NCBI GenBank assembly: GCA_028554795.2
Contig: CM068832.1
Span: forward strand, 90,142,511 to 90,206,510
Direction of reading: 5' to 3'
DNA length: 64,000 nt
Origin: Sinohyriopsis cumingii
Taxonomy: Eukaryota; Mollusca; Bivalvia; Unionida; Unionidae
The position numbers and the translations under genes are program-made. Positions 37,108 through 48,589 of the stretch are shown piece after piece; positions within the stretch are counted from its first letter, which is position 1, and every line of letters starts with the position of its first letter. Under the pieces are notes generated by a model that did not search any database, had not been told where the DNA came from, and saw only the letters and a list, made by a program, of their open reading frames with translations.

Positions 37108-37515
37108 CAATAATAATGGACAGATTCATGATAGACAAAAAGACCTACACTAATTGACAGATTCATGATAGACAAAAAGACCTATACTAATGGACAGATT
37201 CATGACAGACAAAAAGACCTACAGTAATGGACGGATTCATGACAGACAAAAAAACCTACACTAATGGACAGATTCATGACAGACAAAAAGACCTACACTA
37301 ATGGACAGATTCATGACAGACAAAAAGACCTACACTAACGGACAGATTCGTGACAGACAAAAAGACCTACACTAGCGGATAGATTCATGGCAGACAAAAA
37401 GACCTACACTAATGGACAGATTCTTGACAGACAAAAAGACCTACACTAATGGACAGATTCATGACAGACAAAAAGACCTATACTAATGGACAGATTCATG
37501 ATAAACAAAAAGACC
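37108..37515. repeat. 37-bp minisatellite, 11 copies
   Basis: Units of GACAGATTCATGACAGACAA plus AAAGACCTACACTAATG, close to identical. It ends about 130 bp from exon 6. Confidence 0.95.
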
Positions 37516-37643
37516 AATCCATAAGTTTTTCTGGCCTACGACCAGTAGCGCTAAAAACTCTTCTGTATTTAAAGGTATTTTGACAAATATATTTTTCCAT
37601 GCACATCATGTTTTAGGTCGTGAGATTTTGTTTTATATGTTAC

Positions 37644-37714
37644 CTCAAAGACAGCATCCCAACGTGGTGTAACGGTATTTTGGATCACTTTTGTTTTGAA
37701 TTTCTGAGTCCCAA
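37644..37714 (-). CDS. Esyt2: E-Syt exon 6: C2A middle
   Basis: Seventy-one bases: two bases finish Val145, then 23 codons (146-168), GTQKFKTKVIQNTV then TPRWDAVFE. This is the classic C2 pattern 'x-F-K-T-K-V-x-x-x-T-x-x-P-x-W-x-x-x-F-E'. Acceptor ATTTTCAG, donor GTAACA at 37638-37643; ends in phase 0. Confidence 0.94.
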
Positions 37715-38089
37715 CTGAAAATGCAACAATATTCATGTTTACTCAAATCAATTAAAACCAAATTAATATAATCCATAACATGTCACTATTTTTCTGTTCT
37801 GTCACATTACAGAAACAAGAAAATCAATAAAAAATTTAATTTTGCAAATGAATTTAAGGCTGAGAACAAGTTTTCCCTTCAGTGATATTTTTTCAGCTCC
37901 AGTGGTGCACAGTAAAAAATATGATCCCCTTTTCTAAATTAACATTTGTCATCTAAATTAATAAACATATTAAGTTAATTTGATGACTGCAAGTGCAAAC
38001 GAAGAATACTGTGTACAGCAAATCAAACACTGATTAACAGTCCTCTATGTAGAAACTAAGTGGACATTTTTGTACTTTGCAGATTTATT
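37715..38089. other. Unique intron sequence upstream of exon 6
   Basis: Nothing recognised. Confidence 0.4.
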
Positions 38090-39125
38090 ATAAAATGGGT
38101 CTCAATGACCTTGATCTCTGGATCAAGGAATGCTGACTTCAACTAAAGTCAGTGTAGAAAAAATTATTTTATTATCAGACTTACTGTAACTGTGACCTGT
38201 GACCTCCAGAATACATTTATTGCCTTATTATCATGAGACAAGCCATTCAAACAATTTGGTCAACCAGTCACTCTAGATTAAAAATTATTCTTAAAAATAC
38301 TTTTCTTTGATCCACAATGACCCTGACCTTTCACCATCTGATGCAAAAATCAAAAGACCTTTCCCACACCTTCAGTGTAAGCCCTCCACAAACTTTAGTC
38401 AATGCATGTTGCTTAAAGCTAATTATATTATGGAAAAACCAGATTGTTTTTTCAAAGTGACCTTGTTCACTGATCTTCTAAACTAAAATTCAAAAGGTTT
38501 CTTCCTTTCTTCAAATGCAAGCCATCTACAAATTTTAAGCCAGGTCTGTGATACAGAAGTCAACAGCACATAAACTATTTTTCTTCTTTCAATCAGTGAC
38601 CCGGATCATTGCCTTTTCAACTCAAAATCAAGCCTTCTTTCCTTCTCAACATGCAAGTGATCAATAAACTTTGGTGAAGGTACATGGTCAAAAACTGAAA
38701 CTGTTCCAGGAAGAAAAAAAATGTTCTTTAGTCAGACCCCATTACCTTTGACCCTTAAATCAACAGGCTTCATCCTTACCCCACTTGCAGGCTATCCAGA
38801 AAGTCTGGTCTAGGTTTGCGATGTAGAACTAATGCCATTGTGTGGAAATCATTTTTCTTCCTTCAGTGAGTGACCTTCAACTCTGACCCTTAAATCAACA
38901 GGCTTCATCCTTACCCTACATGCAGGCTATCCACAAAGTCTGGTCAAGGTTTGTGATGTAGAACTAATGCAATTGTGTAGAAGCCATTTTTCTTATTCAG
39001 TGGCATTGATCTTTGACCTTATGGCATATAAATTAATAAGTTTCTTTCTTACCCCAAGTGCAAGTTGCCCATGAAGTTATGTGAAGGTATGTGCTGTAAA
39101 ACTAAAGTTAATTTGCAGAAATGGA
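38090..39125. repeat. Diverged 'TGACCTTGACC' intronic repeat, locus 2
   Basis: Six to seven eroded units with 'CTTTGACCCTTAAATCAACA', 'GGCTTCATCCTTACCC', 'GCAAGCTATCCACAAAG' and 'TCTGGTCAAGGT'. The two copies at about 38745-38870 and 38880-39000 are the most alike. Same family as 3366-4165. Confidence 0.7.
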
Positions 39126-39275
39126 AAAGTAGACATCATGATCTATTAAAATGGCTGATACATAAAAACTAAATGAAATTTTTATATAATAAATGAAGCA
39201 ATAAAAGCAGTAACTCTGCAAAATCAAATTAAAAGAAATAAAGTTCACATTTTAATTAAAAGGAATTCAATTTAC

Positions 39276-39375
39276 CTTTGACAACTGCATAAGGATCCGA
39301 TTTTCCCTTGCCCAACACAGACACATCTGCCTTAATCAGGTCTTTGGCCTCAATTACATGTACTCTTAACACTCC
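39276..39375 (-). CDS. Esyt2: E-Syt exon 5: start of C2A
   Basis: Residues 112-144 and one base of 145. It begins GVLRVHVIEAKDLIKAD and ends GKGKSDPYAVVK, the first strands and calcium-binding loop 1 of a C2 domain. Asp in 'KAD' and in 'SDPY' are the usual loop-1 calcium ligands and are kept. Acceptor ATGCAG at 39376-39381, donor GTAAAT at 39270-39275. A SINE (39440-39735) sits only about 65 bp upstream of the acceptor. Confidence 0.94.
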
Positions 39376-39439
39376 CTGCATGGAGAAGAAAATATATTTT
39401 ATGTGATGGCAGGAAGTGTCAATAATAATGTGCATCTTT

Positions 39440-39735
39440 TGGGATTTTTAACGTAGCTATAACAATTTGTCGGTCAAATTGCAACAATGTCTGTGTGTGA
39501 CAGTTTACAGTGATGTCTAGCACTGGGGCATCATGCCAAAGGCATGTAGCATCATGTTCCACCCAGTCACATTATCCTGACACCAGGCTGACCAGTCCTA
39601 ACACTAACCTCTTAATGCTGAGCACCAAGTAAGGCAGCTGCTACTACAATTTTGTAAGCCTTGGTATGACTCGGCTGGGGTTCGAACCCATGACCTCCCA
39701 CATCCGAGGTGGATGCTCCAACCACTAGGCCACTG
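39440..39735 (-). mobile_element. tRNA-derived SINE family 2, copy a
   Basis: On the minus strand the head reads TGGCCTAGTGGTTGGAGCAT (A box) and GGTTCGAACCC (B box), near a full tRNA-like 5' part. The body includes complements of 'GAGCACCAAGTAAGGCAGCTG' and 'CACCCAGTCACATTATCCTG' and ends 'ACAAATTGTTATAGCTACG'. The same sequence is at 54612-54912, with a fragment at 43424-43508. Confidence 0.88.
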
Positions 39736-39959
39736 TTAATGTCATGTACAAATGTAATTTACTGGTTTGGGAGTAAACAAACAATTTCATATGGATAAAA
39801 ATTAGCATGATCACACAGTTCACCACGACATCCTACAAATATATATTTTTTCATGGATATTAATTACCCATGAAGAACAAAAGTCATTTGAGGGGTAGAT
39901 GCGCTACTGTCTAAAAACAATAATCCATGAATTCAAAAGATGGTTTCTTTCTTTACTGC

Positions 39960-40760
39960 TGAGTGTTGAAACCAGCTCTAATATTAATAAGATTTTCTCA
40001 AATTAGTCATTCTGGTGGTCATGCTGGATATAAAACTGACACTATTATCATTTTGGACAAACTGGACATCCTTAGAAGACTTTTGGAAATAACACAATGC
40101 CAATATCACCATCCATTCAGGAGGAGTAGCCAAAACAAGAATTTCAAGATGACCATTATGGCAGCTATATTTGTTGTAAGACTAGTTCAATTTGCATTTA
40201 GGACCAACTTGGAATTATAAATCTTTCAGTGAAAACCCTATGTCAATATGACCATCAATTCTGGAAGAGTAGCAACAACAAGATTTTCAAGATGGCCACC
40301 AAGGTGGCCATACTGGATGTTAAATGATCAACATTTTCATTCTGGACCATAGTCTTCTGGTGAAAACTCCATGCTAATATGACTTTCCATTTAGGTCTAG
40401 TTTCAATTACAGGATTTTCAAGATGGCTGCCATATTTGAAATCTGATCAGCGCATTTTTTATTCAGGACTAACTAGACACCAAAAAGAACTCTGCTGGTG
40501 AAAAAACACCCTATCAATATGATTTTCCATTCAGGAGGTGAATTGATAACAAAATTTTCAATATGGCCCCCATGTTGGCCATACTGGATGTCAGATTGGC
40601 CGCAATTTTATTTAAGACAAACTAGACTTCACAGGAGTAGCAATATGATAATATGATTTTCAAAACAGCAACTGTAGTGGCCATATTGGATATCAGATAA
40701 GTTCACTTTTCATTTAAGACCAATAAGACACCATAAGAAGTCTTCCAGACAACAAGCTAT
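39960..40760. repeat. ~145-bp dispersed tandem family, locus 3
   Basis: About five to six units with 'AGATTTTCAAGATGGCCACC', 'CATACTGGATGTTAAAT', 'ATTTAGGACCAACT' and 'CCATTCAGGAGGAGTAGC'. Confidence 0.8.
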
Positions 40761-41500
40761 CCCATAAACTTTTCTTTTCTACGACAAACAAAACTTCTGA
40801 TTTTAAAAGCAAAAATTATACATTAGAATATTAAATATTTAATGCAGTGTTCATTAATAAATTAAGTTCATGTTTTTGTTTTTTTCAGTTCATATTTTTT
40901 CAATGTCACAAACTGATTAAGTCGTTTAGCGTTATCAAATGTATATTATATTAATTTAGCATTTTCAACAAAGTTCTTGTGGAAAAACTATTAACCTTTT
41001 CCTAAGTAGCACATATTGCAGATTTCAAATTCTTACAAAGCTTTATATAAGAATTTAATAAAAGGTACTTCAATGAATTGTTACATTTATTTAAATAACA
41101 CCCACAAAACTTACACTGATTTTTATCATCTAACTTTGAACCATGTCAAACTGAATGAATCAATTAACTTTGAGACCAAGACTAATTAAGGATGCTTTCA
41201 ATTTTATGGTTGGTGTGAGCAAGCAAATACTATTGTAACAAATGTTCATTCAGCTTCTGAAACTTGTCCCAATAGCACAGATTACATCGACTGAATACAC
41301 CATCATCAGATTGAAAGCCTTCTCACTAAGGCTTTTAAATGCTTCCATAAGTTAGACCAGATTTCATTACGATATAATGAAATTTTACGTAAAGTTCTTG
41401 CCTACAAGGAAATGTATATTTGAAAGGTTCAGAAATATCATCTATGACTAATGGAGTAAAGGCAAATATTATGTTTAATACAAAGTTCATAATAAAGACC
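40761..41500. other. Unique intron sequence
   Basis: Nothing recognised. Confidence 0.4.
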
Positions 41501-42165
41501 TAAAATTACACTTAGACCAAAAAATTACACTTAGACTTAATAGTACACTTAGACCTAAAACTACTCTTAGACCTAATAGAACACTTAAACCTAAAAAAAA
41601 TCACTAAAACCTAAAATTACACTTAGACCTAAAATTACACTTAGACTTAATAGTACAATTAGACCTAAAACTACTCTTAGACCTAATAGAACACTTAGAC
41701 CTTAAAAAAATCACTAAAACCTAATATTACACTTAAACCTAAAAGTACACTTAGACCTAAAATTACCCTTAGACTTATTAGTACACTTAGACCTAAAACT
41801 ACTCTTAGACCTAATAGAACACTTAGACCTAAAAAAAATCACTAAAACCTAAAATTACACTTAGACCTAAAATTACACTTAGACTTAATAGTACACTTAG
41901 ACCTAAAACTACTCTTAGACCTAATAGAACACTTAGACCTAAAAAAAATCACTAAAACCTAAAATTACACTTTTAGACCTAAAATTACACTTAGACTTAA
42001 TAGTACACTTAGACCTAAAACTACTCTTAGACCTAATAGAACACTTAGACCTAAAAAAAATCACTGAAACCTAAAACTACTCTTAGACCTAAAACTACTC
42101 TTAGATCTAAAAGTACACTCAGATCTAATAGTACATTTAGACCTAAAAGTACACTTAGGCCTAAA
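41500..42165. repeat. Higher-order minisatellite: ~110-bp blocks of a 16-bp unit
   Basis: The basic unit is ACTTAGACCTAAAATT. Seven variants in fixed order make a block marked by TCACTAAAACC at 41601, 41711, 41839, 41949 and (changed) 42061, i.e. steps of 110, 128, 110 and 112 bp. Confidence 0.94.
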
Positions 42166-42337
42166 TTACCTCAAGTACAGTTTCAGAAACTGCAGTTCCA
42201 GACCCCAAGAAGCTCAAAGTCTTATTTCAAGAGCTCTGAACTTGATATAATCTTGGGGTTTGTTTTGGGTTGGGTTTTCTTGGGGTGTGTGTTTCAAATT
42301 CTAGTGGTAACAACTATCATCTCTCCTGCCATGACAG

Positions 42338-42590
42338 TTGTTGTTGTTGTTGTAGGGTTTAACGCCATTTTTCAGCACACAATAGGCTATACATGGTGGC
42401 CAGTATTAATGGTGGAGGAAGAACCCGGGAAAACCCCCGGAAAGAACCACCGACCCACAAGAAGCTACTTGCAAGCTTTCTCACATACCCACATTGGCTG
42501 AATCTGAGACTCGAACCCACGCAGACAAAGATGAGATGGCAGTGATCCGTAACAGAGAGCGCTTTAGACCACTCGGCCACTCAGGACCCC
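42338..42590 (-). mobile_element. tRNA-derived SINE family 1, copy e
   Basis: Full-length minus-strand copy. Exact 13-bp target duplication CCTGCCATGACAG at 42325-42337 and 42591-42603. Little changed in the head region (AGTGGTCTAAAGCGC), so it is one of the younger copies. Confidence 0.94.
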
Positions 42591-42603
42591 CCTGCCATGA
42601 CAG

Positions 42604-43037
42604 ATACTCAAATCAATGGAACATGATGTCCAATCAATGCACTTGTTGCTTTTCCAGCTTTTGATTCAAAAGAATCTGAATATTCCTTTCAATACGTCTG
42701 TTAACCATTGAAACTCTTTAAAGAGGCTTATCGTCTTTGTTGTCCTCAAGGTGTTTCTGTCCATTAAAATGTTTACAGATGGAAGATAGACAATGCATGA
42801 CAGATGAGAAAATAAACCAATTCAGCTAAATGGGGGAAAGACACCCTTCATTTATATTTATTTGTGGGGTACCAATTTCTGGTGGCTGCAACAAACCAAG
42901 AATCTGAAGATCAAGACAAAATGGTGGAGACAATGGTAGATCTTGTCCCAGACCAACAATTTTTGTATTTAGAAAAATATGAATTTACACTTTGTGATAC
43001 ATATTGGAAAAAACATAAATGTTGTGCAATGACTTAC
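42604..43037. other. Unique intron sequence downstream of exon 4
   Basis: An 81-codon plus-strand ORF (42864-43109) overlaps exon 4 on the wrong strand and shows no domain. Nothing else seen. Confidence 0.4.
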
Positions 43038-43158
43038 AGCTGGCTGTGGGTACCTCAGCTTGCAGAGGTCCATCTCAGGGAAAATGGGAACAACAATCCT
43101 GTTGGGTAGTACCATTAAATTGGCAATCTGCTCCTTAATTATAGTGTAAAGCATATCA
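43038..43158 (-). CDS. Esyt2: E-Syt exon 4: end of SMP and link to C2A
   Basis: Residues 72-111, with the family signature VLPNRIVVPIF (VLPNR-I-T-VP in vertebrates) followed by MDLCKLRYPQPA, which runs directly into the C2A start on the next exon (…PA|GVLRV). Length from the PGLN motif to VLPNR is the same as in the vertebrate proteins as I know them. Acceptor AATTTCAG, donor GTAAGT at 43032-43037, exon ends in phase 0. Confidence 0.94.
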
Positions 43159-43213
43159 CTGAAATTTTTAAAAAATTGTCTCATAATACTCACATTGTGT
43201 TTATATCATTAAA

Positions 43214-43423
43214 TAATAATAATAATAATAATAACAACAACAATAATAATAAAAGAAATAATGTATCATGCCACTCACTGCAAGCAGCTGGCAGCATACA
43301 GTAGTATTATGTAATAATACATTACTATTGTAATTATTGATGTAATAATACAGCAATATTGAAAATACTCATGTAATAATACAGTAATATTATAGTTATT
43401 CATGTAATAATACGGCTTTAGTC
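43214..43423. repeat. (ATA)n tract and ~37-bp repeat
   Basis: (ATA/ACA)n at about 43214-43252, then about three copies of ATGTAATAATACAGTAATAT with TATAGTTATTC (43305-43412). Confidence 0.8.
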
Positions 43424-43508
43424 CTAATACTAACCTATTAATGCTGAGCACCAAGTGAGGCAGCTGTTAATACCATTTTTATAAGTCCTTGGTATGACTC
43501 AGTAATAT
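43424..43508 (-). mobile_element. SINE family 2 fragment
   Basis: About 85 bp matching the middle of the family 2 body ('CTAATACTAACCTATTAATGC', 'GAGCACCAAGTGAGGCAGCTG', 'CTTGGTATGACTC'). Both the tRNA head and the far end are missing. Confidence 0.8.
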
Positions 43509-43844
43509 TTCAATGTGACTGATATCATAGAAATTCTAAAATTTGAAAAGTGAAAATAATAGAACATTACCTGTTTTGAGTAGTGAGCTTTACTCTACAT
43601 ATCAAATGTGTCTTGTGTAGCACAGAAAAAAACATAAAAGTACTGGAAAAGTACTCCAACACAAGATGTCTGAGTAGAAACAGAAGATGGACCACATATA
43701 AAATGCAGATATACAGAAGATGCATAGGAGATTGATAACATGGCCTTATTGTGGTAAAAAGACCTACATTTATGGAAATCTTTACAGCCATGATTGTATG
43801 GAAGCATACAGACAGAATCACTAAAGAGAATAGCTGATGGAAGA

Positions 43845-44085
43845 TACATCTTAAGACCAAAAGGAAATGAACCTACTTTGAAATGTGGAAGATACATCTT
43901 CAGACCAAAAGGAAATAAACCTACTTTGAAATGTGGAAGATACAACTTAAGACCAAAATGAAATAAACCTATTTTGAAATGTGGAAGATACATCTTAAGA
44001 CCAAAAGGAAATAAACCTACTTTGAAATGTGGAAGATACATCTTAAGACCAAAAGGAAATAAACCTACTTTGAAATGTGGAATTA
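43845..44085. repeat. 48-bp minisatellite, 5 copies
   Basis: Units share TTTGAAATGTGGAAGATACA and AAGACCAAAAGGAAATAAACC. Sixteen codons per unit keeps frames open on both strands. It borders the zinc-knuckle pseudogene and is in frame with its upstream remnant. Confidence 0.94.
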
Positions 44086-44495
44086 TGCAGATAGCAAGCA
44101 AGAATGTAGAAATGAACAACCTGGCACCCATCATGAAAAACAAAGAAAATGACTGAGGAGATACACATCAACCTTGTGAAATCTCTCTGGAAGCCACAAT
44201 TCAGAGATTTGAGGAAAAATTCCAGATAAAAGTATGTAGTGCCAGATGGGGCTATCATACAGGATTTCAAGTAAAAAATGGTATAAGAATCACAGAAACT
44301 GATTTAAAAAAAACACAAAAAAACATTAAAACATTCATCTGTATGTGCTGCTTTCTCATAATAATGTGGTATAAAGGGTAAATATAACAACAGAAATGTA
44401 AACAATGTGGAATCATGAGCCACACAGCAAGGAATTGTCCAACAGAGATAAAAACAAGAAAAGGAGCCCAGGCAGCCCATTGCAGAAACACATAA
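44085..44495 (+). pseudogene. Decayed zinc-knuckle (CCHC) LINE ORF1-like fragment
   Basis: One plus-strand frame reads …ISLEATIQRFEEKFQIK, then RWGYHTGFQVKNGIRITET, DLKKTQKNIKTFI, MWYKG, and CKQCGIMSHTARNC with CPTEIKT after it. The last is an exact C-x2-C-x4-H-x4-C zinc knuckle (Cys 44397 and 44406, His 44421, Cys 44436). The order 'TG-x-x-x-x-NGIR ... L-K-x-NIKTFI ... YKG ... CKxCG-x-x-x-HTARNCP' is that of the ORF1/gag-like proteins of non-LTR retrotransposons. In-frame stops at 44154-44156 and two between YKG and QQKCK show it is dead. No reverse transcriptase is present. Opposite strand to the host gene. Confidence 0.68.
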
Positions 44496-44815
44496 ACAAA
44501 ACTAACAACATTCCCTAAAGTAATCAGTAGAATTAACAATATTCCCTAAAGTAATCAGTAGAAATATAGAAAAATATAAAACATAATTAACAATACACCT
44601 AAAGTAATCAGTAGAATTAACAATATTCCCTAAAGTAATCATTAGAAATCTAGAAACACATAAAACAGAATTAACAATAATCCCTAAAGTAATCAGAAGA
44701 AATCTAGAAACACACAAAACAGAATTAACAATATTCCCTAATGTAAGCAGTAGAAATCTAGAAACGCATACAACAGAATTAACAATATTCCCTAAAGTAG
44801 TCAGTAGAAATATAG
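44496..44815. repeat. 54-bp minisatellite
   Basis: About six copies with AGAATTAACAATATTCCCTA, AAGTAATCAGTAGAAAT and CTAGAAACACATAAAAC. The first, divergent unit overlaps the end of the pseudogene (GCAGAAACACATAAAC), so it may have grown from retroelement sequence. Confidence 0.92.
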
Positions 44816-45134
44816 AAAGAGCCATTACAGCGGAGCTAGAGCTGCAAATAAGAAAGTGTGATGAAAATAACAAGACACCAACAACAAAGACAACACAAGG
44901 CCAATGCTGAACCAGTGGAAAGGGAAGATATGCAAAAACAACAACAACAAAAGCAAGTGAATCAGAGAGAGAACAGACAGAAACATCAACAATCCCAGAA
45001 TGTAATACAGATGATCTAACCATAAAGAAATCAGTAGCAATCTAGAAACTGCAACTACAATATGCCAGAACTGCGATGTAGAAACGGTGATGCTAACAAT
45101 GATGAAAACTTCCTTTAGTCCCAAAACACTAACA
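44816..45134. other. Purine-rich sequence after the pseudogene
   Basis: May continue the dead retroelement: a plus-strand frame reads ERAITAELELQIRKCDENNK before a stop. Not recognised. Confidence 0.3.
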
Positions 45135-46090
45135 ATAGTCTGAAATTAGTATTTCACCCTTCTTCCCTGTATCAACATTATTCTCCCTTCAAACCCTTAC
45201 AAATGTCTGAAATTAGTATATCACCTTTCTTCCCTGTATCAACATTCTTCTCCCTTCAAACCCTTTACAACAGCCTGAAATTACTATTTCACCCTTCTTC
45301 TCTGTATCAACATTCTTCTCCCTTCAAACCTCTTACAATAGTCTGAAATTAGTATATCACCTTTCTTCCCTGTATCAACATTCTTCTCCCTTCAAATCCC
45401 TTACAAATGTCTGAAATTAGTATACCACCTTTCTTCCCTGTATCAACATTCTTCTCCCTTCAAATCCCTTACAAATGTCTGAAATTAGTATATCACCTTT
45501 CTTCCCTGTATCAACATTCTTCTCCCTTCAAATCCCTTACAACAGTCTGAAATTAGTATTTCACCTTTCTTCCCCCTTCAAATCCCTTACAACAGTCTGA
45601 AACTAGTATTTCACCTTTCTTCCCCCTTCAAATCCCTTACAACAGTCTGAATATAGCATATCACCTTTCATCCCTGTATCCACATTCTTCTCCCTTCAAA
45701 TCCCTTACAAATGTCTGAAATTAGTATTTCACCTTTCTTCCCCCTTCAAATCCCTTCCAACAGTCTGAAATTAGTATTTCACCTTTCTTCCCTGTATTAA
45801 CATTCTTCTCCCTTCAAATCCCTTACAACAGTCTGAAATTAGTATATCACCTTTCTTCCCTGTATCAACATTCTTCTCCCTTCAAATTCCTTACAACAGT
45901 CTGAAATTAGTATATCACCTTTCTTCCCTGTATCAACATTCTTCTCCCTTCAAATCCCTTACAACAGTCTGAGAGTCTGAAATTAGTATATCACCTTTCT
46001 TCCCTGTATCAACATTCTTCTCCCTTCAAACCCCTTACAACAGTCTAAAATTAGTATTTCACCTTTCTTCCCTGTATCAACATTCTTCTA
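45135..46090. repeat. 68-bp minisatellite, about 14 copies
   Basis: Units share TCTGAAATTAGTATATCACC, TTTCTTCCCTGTATCAACAT and CCCTTCAAATCCCTTACAA. Some units lack the middle 'CTGTATCAACATTCTTCTC' part and occur in consecutive runs, showing deletion followed by spread. Confidence 0.96.
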
Positions 46091-46314
46091 TCGCAAATCT
46101 ACTGATGCGAAGGCTCATAATGGTAATTATTTCATAATATTCATAAAGATTGCACTCTACAGATATTTTGTAATTCCTATAGAGTGACAGGTGAAGTTGT
46201 CTGCATCTGCAACATGCACACTGGAGAGAATGTTGATATACCTCAATGTTGCTTTCATGTAATGTGGCTGAAATTTCTTTACATGTTATAGTTGTGGTAA
46301 TCAAGCACATATCT

Positions 46315-46735
46315 GATCAAAATGGCTGCTCCCTTGTGGTCAGTAAATCAGGCCTGAACAACTCCAAAATGACTGCTCCCTAGAGTTCCATAAATCAGCC
46401 TGAACTAGCTCCCTTGTGGACACTAAATCAGCCTGAACTACTCCAAAATGGCTGCTCCCTAGAGTTCAATAAATCAGCCTGAACTAGCTCCCTTCTGCTC
46501 AACAAATCAACCTGAACTACTCCAAAATGGCTGCTCCCTTGTGTCAATAAATCAGCCTGAACTACTCCAAAATGGCTGCTCCCTAGAACTCAATAAATCA
46601 GCCTGAACTAACTCCCTTGTGTCAATAAATCAGCCTGAACTACTCCAAAATGGCTGCTCCCTAGAACTCAATAAATCAGCCTGAACTAACTCCCTTGTGG
46701 ACAATAAATCAGCCTGAATTAGTCCAAAATACACT
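46315..46735. repeat. ~46-bp compound minisatellite
   Basis: Alternates two related parts: CTCCAAAATGGCTGCTCCCT and 'AACTAGCTCCCTTGTGG', each followed by 'AATAAATCAGCCTGAACTA'. It works as a ~90-bp dimer unit. Confidence 0.93.
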
Positions 46736-47104
46736 AACTTTAGCTGTTATTAAAAAAGGGAACAAGATTTTTTACCACAGTAGGCAATAGCAGCTTCTGA
46801 AAGTGCATTAAATGAATTACAAAAATATATAAAGGTAAAAATGTTACTGGTTCAATTTTTTTACGATTTATGTTTGAAGTCCAGAAAGTGAAAATGACCA
46901 TGCAAAGTAAACATTTGTTTTTAAAGGGATGAAAACCTGGGAATTTTTGTTTTAAAGATCAACCTTATCCAGAACTCCAGTGGCCTGGGCAGGACAACAA
47001 AAAAGCCAGACATATATATTTCCATTCACTATTATAATGCTGATGTGTTTTCCTTATTTTTTCTTTTTTGTATTGTTTATAGAAACTTTGTATACATTAC
47101 TTAC
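46736..47104. other. Unique intron sequence downstream of exon 3
   Basis: Nothing recognised. Confidence 0.4.
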
Positions 47105-47160
47105 TTCAGTCCTGGCAGATCCAGAGCATTTGCCAATTCGGTCAAGTTGAAATTGATTTC
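47105..47160 (-). CDS. Esyt2: E-Syt exon 3: SMP, LPGL motif
   Basis: Eighteen codons plus two bases (residues 53-71), encoding EINFNLTELANALDLPGL; the split codon with exon 4 gives Asn. Vertebrate E-Syts have LEINW-T-x-L-x-x-LLDIPGLN at this place. Acceptor TCAATTTCAG; donor GTAAGT at 47099-47104. The exon is only 56 bp and would be missed by simple ORF calling. Confidence 0.92.
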
Positions 47161-47339
47161 CTGAAATTGAGATAGAACACAACTACAAAATTGTTCCAAA
47201 GCTTTTATTTCAGTAAGCAGGTGTTTAACTAAATACTGACTGGGATGAAATCTTTTCCAGCATTCTACTTTTAAATGGTATTCATTTTCATTCATTACTA
47301 ATTAAATAATGCTATATGTGTTTTAGTACAAGACCATGC

Positions 47340-47820
47340 CACTATGAATATCCATTGGGACGTACAAGATGGCCAACAAGGCAGTTATTCTGGAGGTTGA
47401 AAAAGCATCATTCTGATATAACACGTAAATAATAATAATAATGAGGACTTTGTATAGCGCCTAATCTTTAGAATCTCTAAGCACTTTACAACATTAGACA
47501 ACATCTATAACATAAAAAACATATATAATGATATGATTACAAAAAACAAACACCATGAAATTAGAAAACAAAAAAAATCATGCTGAAAATATTTAAGGTT
47601 GCAGGAAAGTAGTGTGGAGGGGGCGACGCTAGTATGACATGAGGTTGAGGAGAAGAAACTGTTTTGAGATTTTTAATATTTTGGGAAATGACAATTTGGC
47701 ATATTTTTCATTTGTGATGTACCAGCAACAAATAGTGAGAAGTGTCTTAGCAAAGATCCCATGATAATACAAACATCCATTCAAGAGGAGATTGCAACCT
47801 TGTTGAGAAGATCTTTTCAT
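47340..47820. repeat. ~145-bp dispersed family, locus 4, split by an insertion
   Basis: 47340-47415 ('GAATATCCATTGGGACG-ACAAGATGGCCAACAAGG') and 47700-47820 ('AGAAGTGTCTTAGCAAAGATC', 'CATCCATTCAAGAGGAG') are parts of the family, separated by unrelated sequence. Confidence 0.65.
47418..47700. mobile_element. Inserted repeat with 'TATAGCGCCTAATC' end
   Basis: Begins (AAT)n GAGGACTTTGTATAGCGCCT, then CTCTAAGCACTTTACAACA. This phrase is familiar from short interspersed repeats of many invertebrates. It separates two parts of the 145-bp family, so it is an insertion. Ends are approximate. Confidence 0.5.
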
Positions 47821-48589
47821 ATTTCACGCTGCAAGCAATAATAGGTTAAATAACAGTGAAATTAACATTTATCAATATTAATCAATATAAATTTCCTCTT
47901 ACATGCCAAAATATGCTGATTTTTAGATTTAATCTCCAAATTCTCTAAGTTCTAGCAAACTTTATCAACTGTGTCAGCCAAAAAGTAATGTGACATACTT
48001 ATATGTATGCAAGGTAAATCATGAAAATATTTTGGTACTGAAATTAAACTAGAATAAAACATGCATTTCAGTTTTTATACCATTTTAAGTAATTGCCTTT
48101 CACACATATTTAAGAATATAAAACAAAACAACAGCAGCATTAACAAAGTTAAAAAAATAGGAGACAACAACAATGGAACCACTCTCTTAATTGTTAATAG
48201 TCAGCCTAATGTAAGCATCACAGTTGGTCAAAATGCTTACAATGTATAGTTAATTTGAATTCCAACCCTGAGTGCCTTATCATGACATTTATTAATAAAA
48301 CAGGGAATGCAAATATTTCACAATAATACATCATTTAGGTCTCTGTACACTCCTGTAGGCAGGATGATACAGAATCAGCATAAAAGAAAATACAAAATGT
48401 GGTCAGATAAAACCTACATACAGGAAATTCAGCAGGGGGAAATAAGAATGGTTGTGGTACACAGGTGGCCATTGAATTAAGAGACAGGTATGTTTGTACC
48501 TTTTCTGTATAGATCCTGAAATGTGCTACTGCATCTTACTTGGCCTCTCTATACATTTTTTAACACTCTCTCTCTCTCCACCTTTTGGT
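47821..48589. other. Unique intron sequence
   Basis: A (CT)n run at about 48568-48578. Nothing else recognised. Confidence 0.4.

Noticed and set aside
43595..44143. 182-codon minus-strand ORF with hydrophobic repeats
   Set aside because: Produced by the 48-bp array on the strand opposite to the retroelement pseudogene; not a membrane protein gene.
44502..45023. 173-codon minus-strand ORF
   Set aside because: Arises from the 54-bp array (18 codons per unit) and the adjoining sequence; no recognisable domain.
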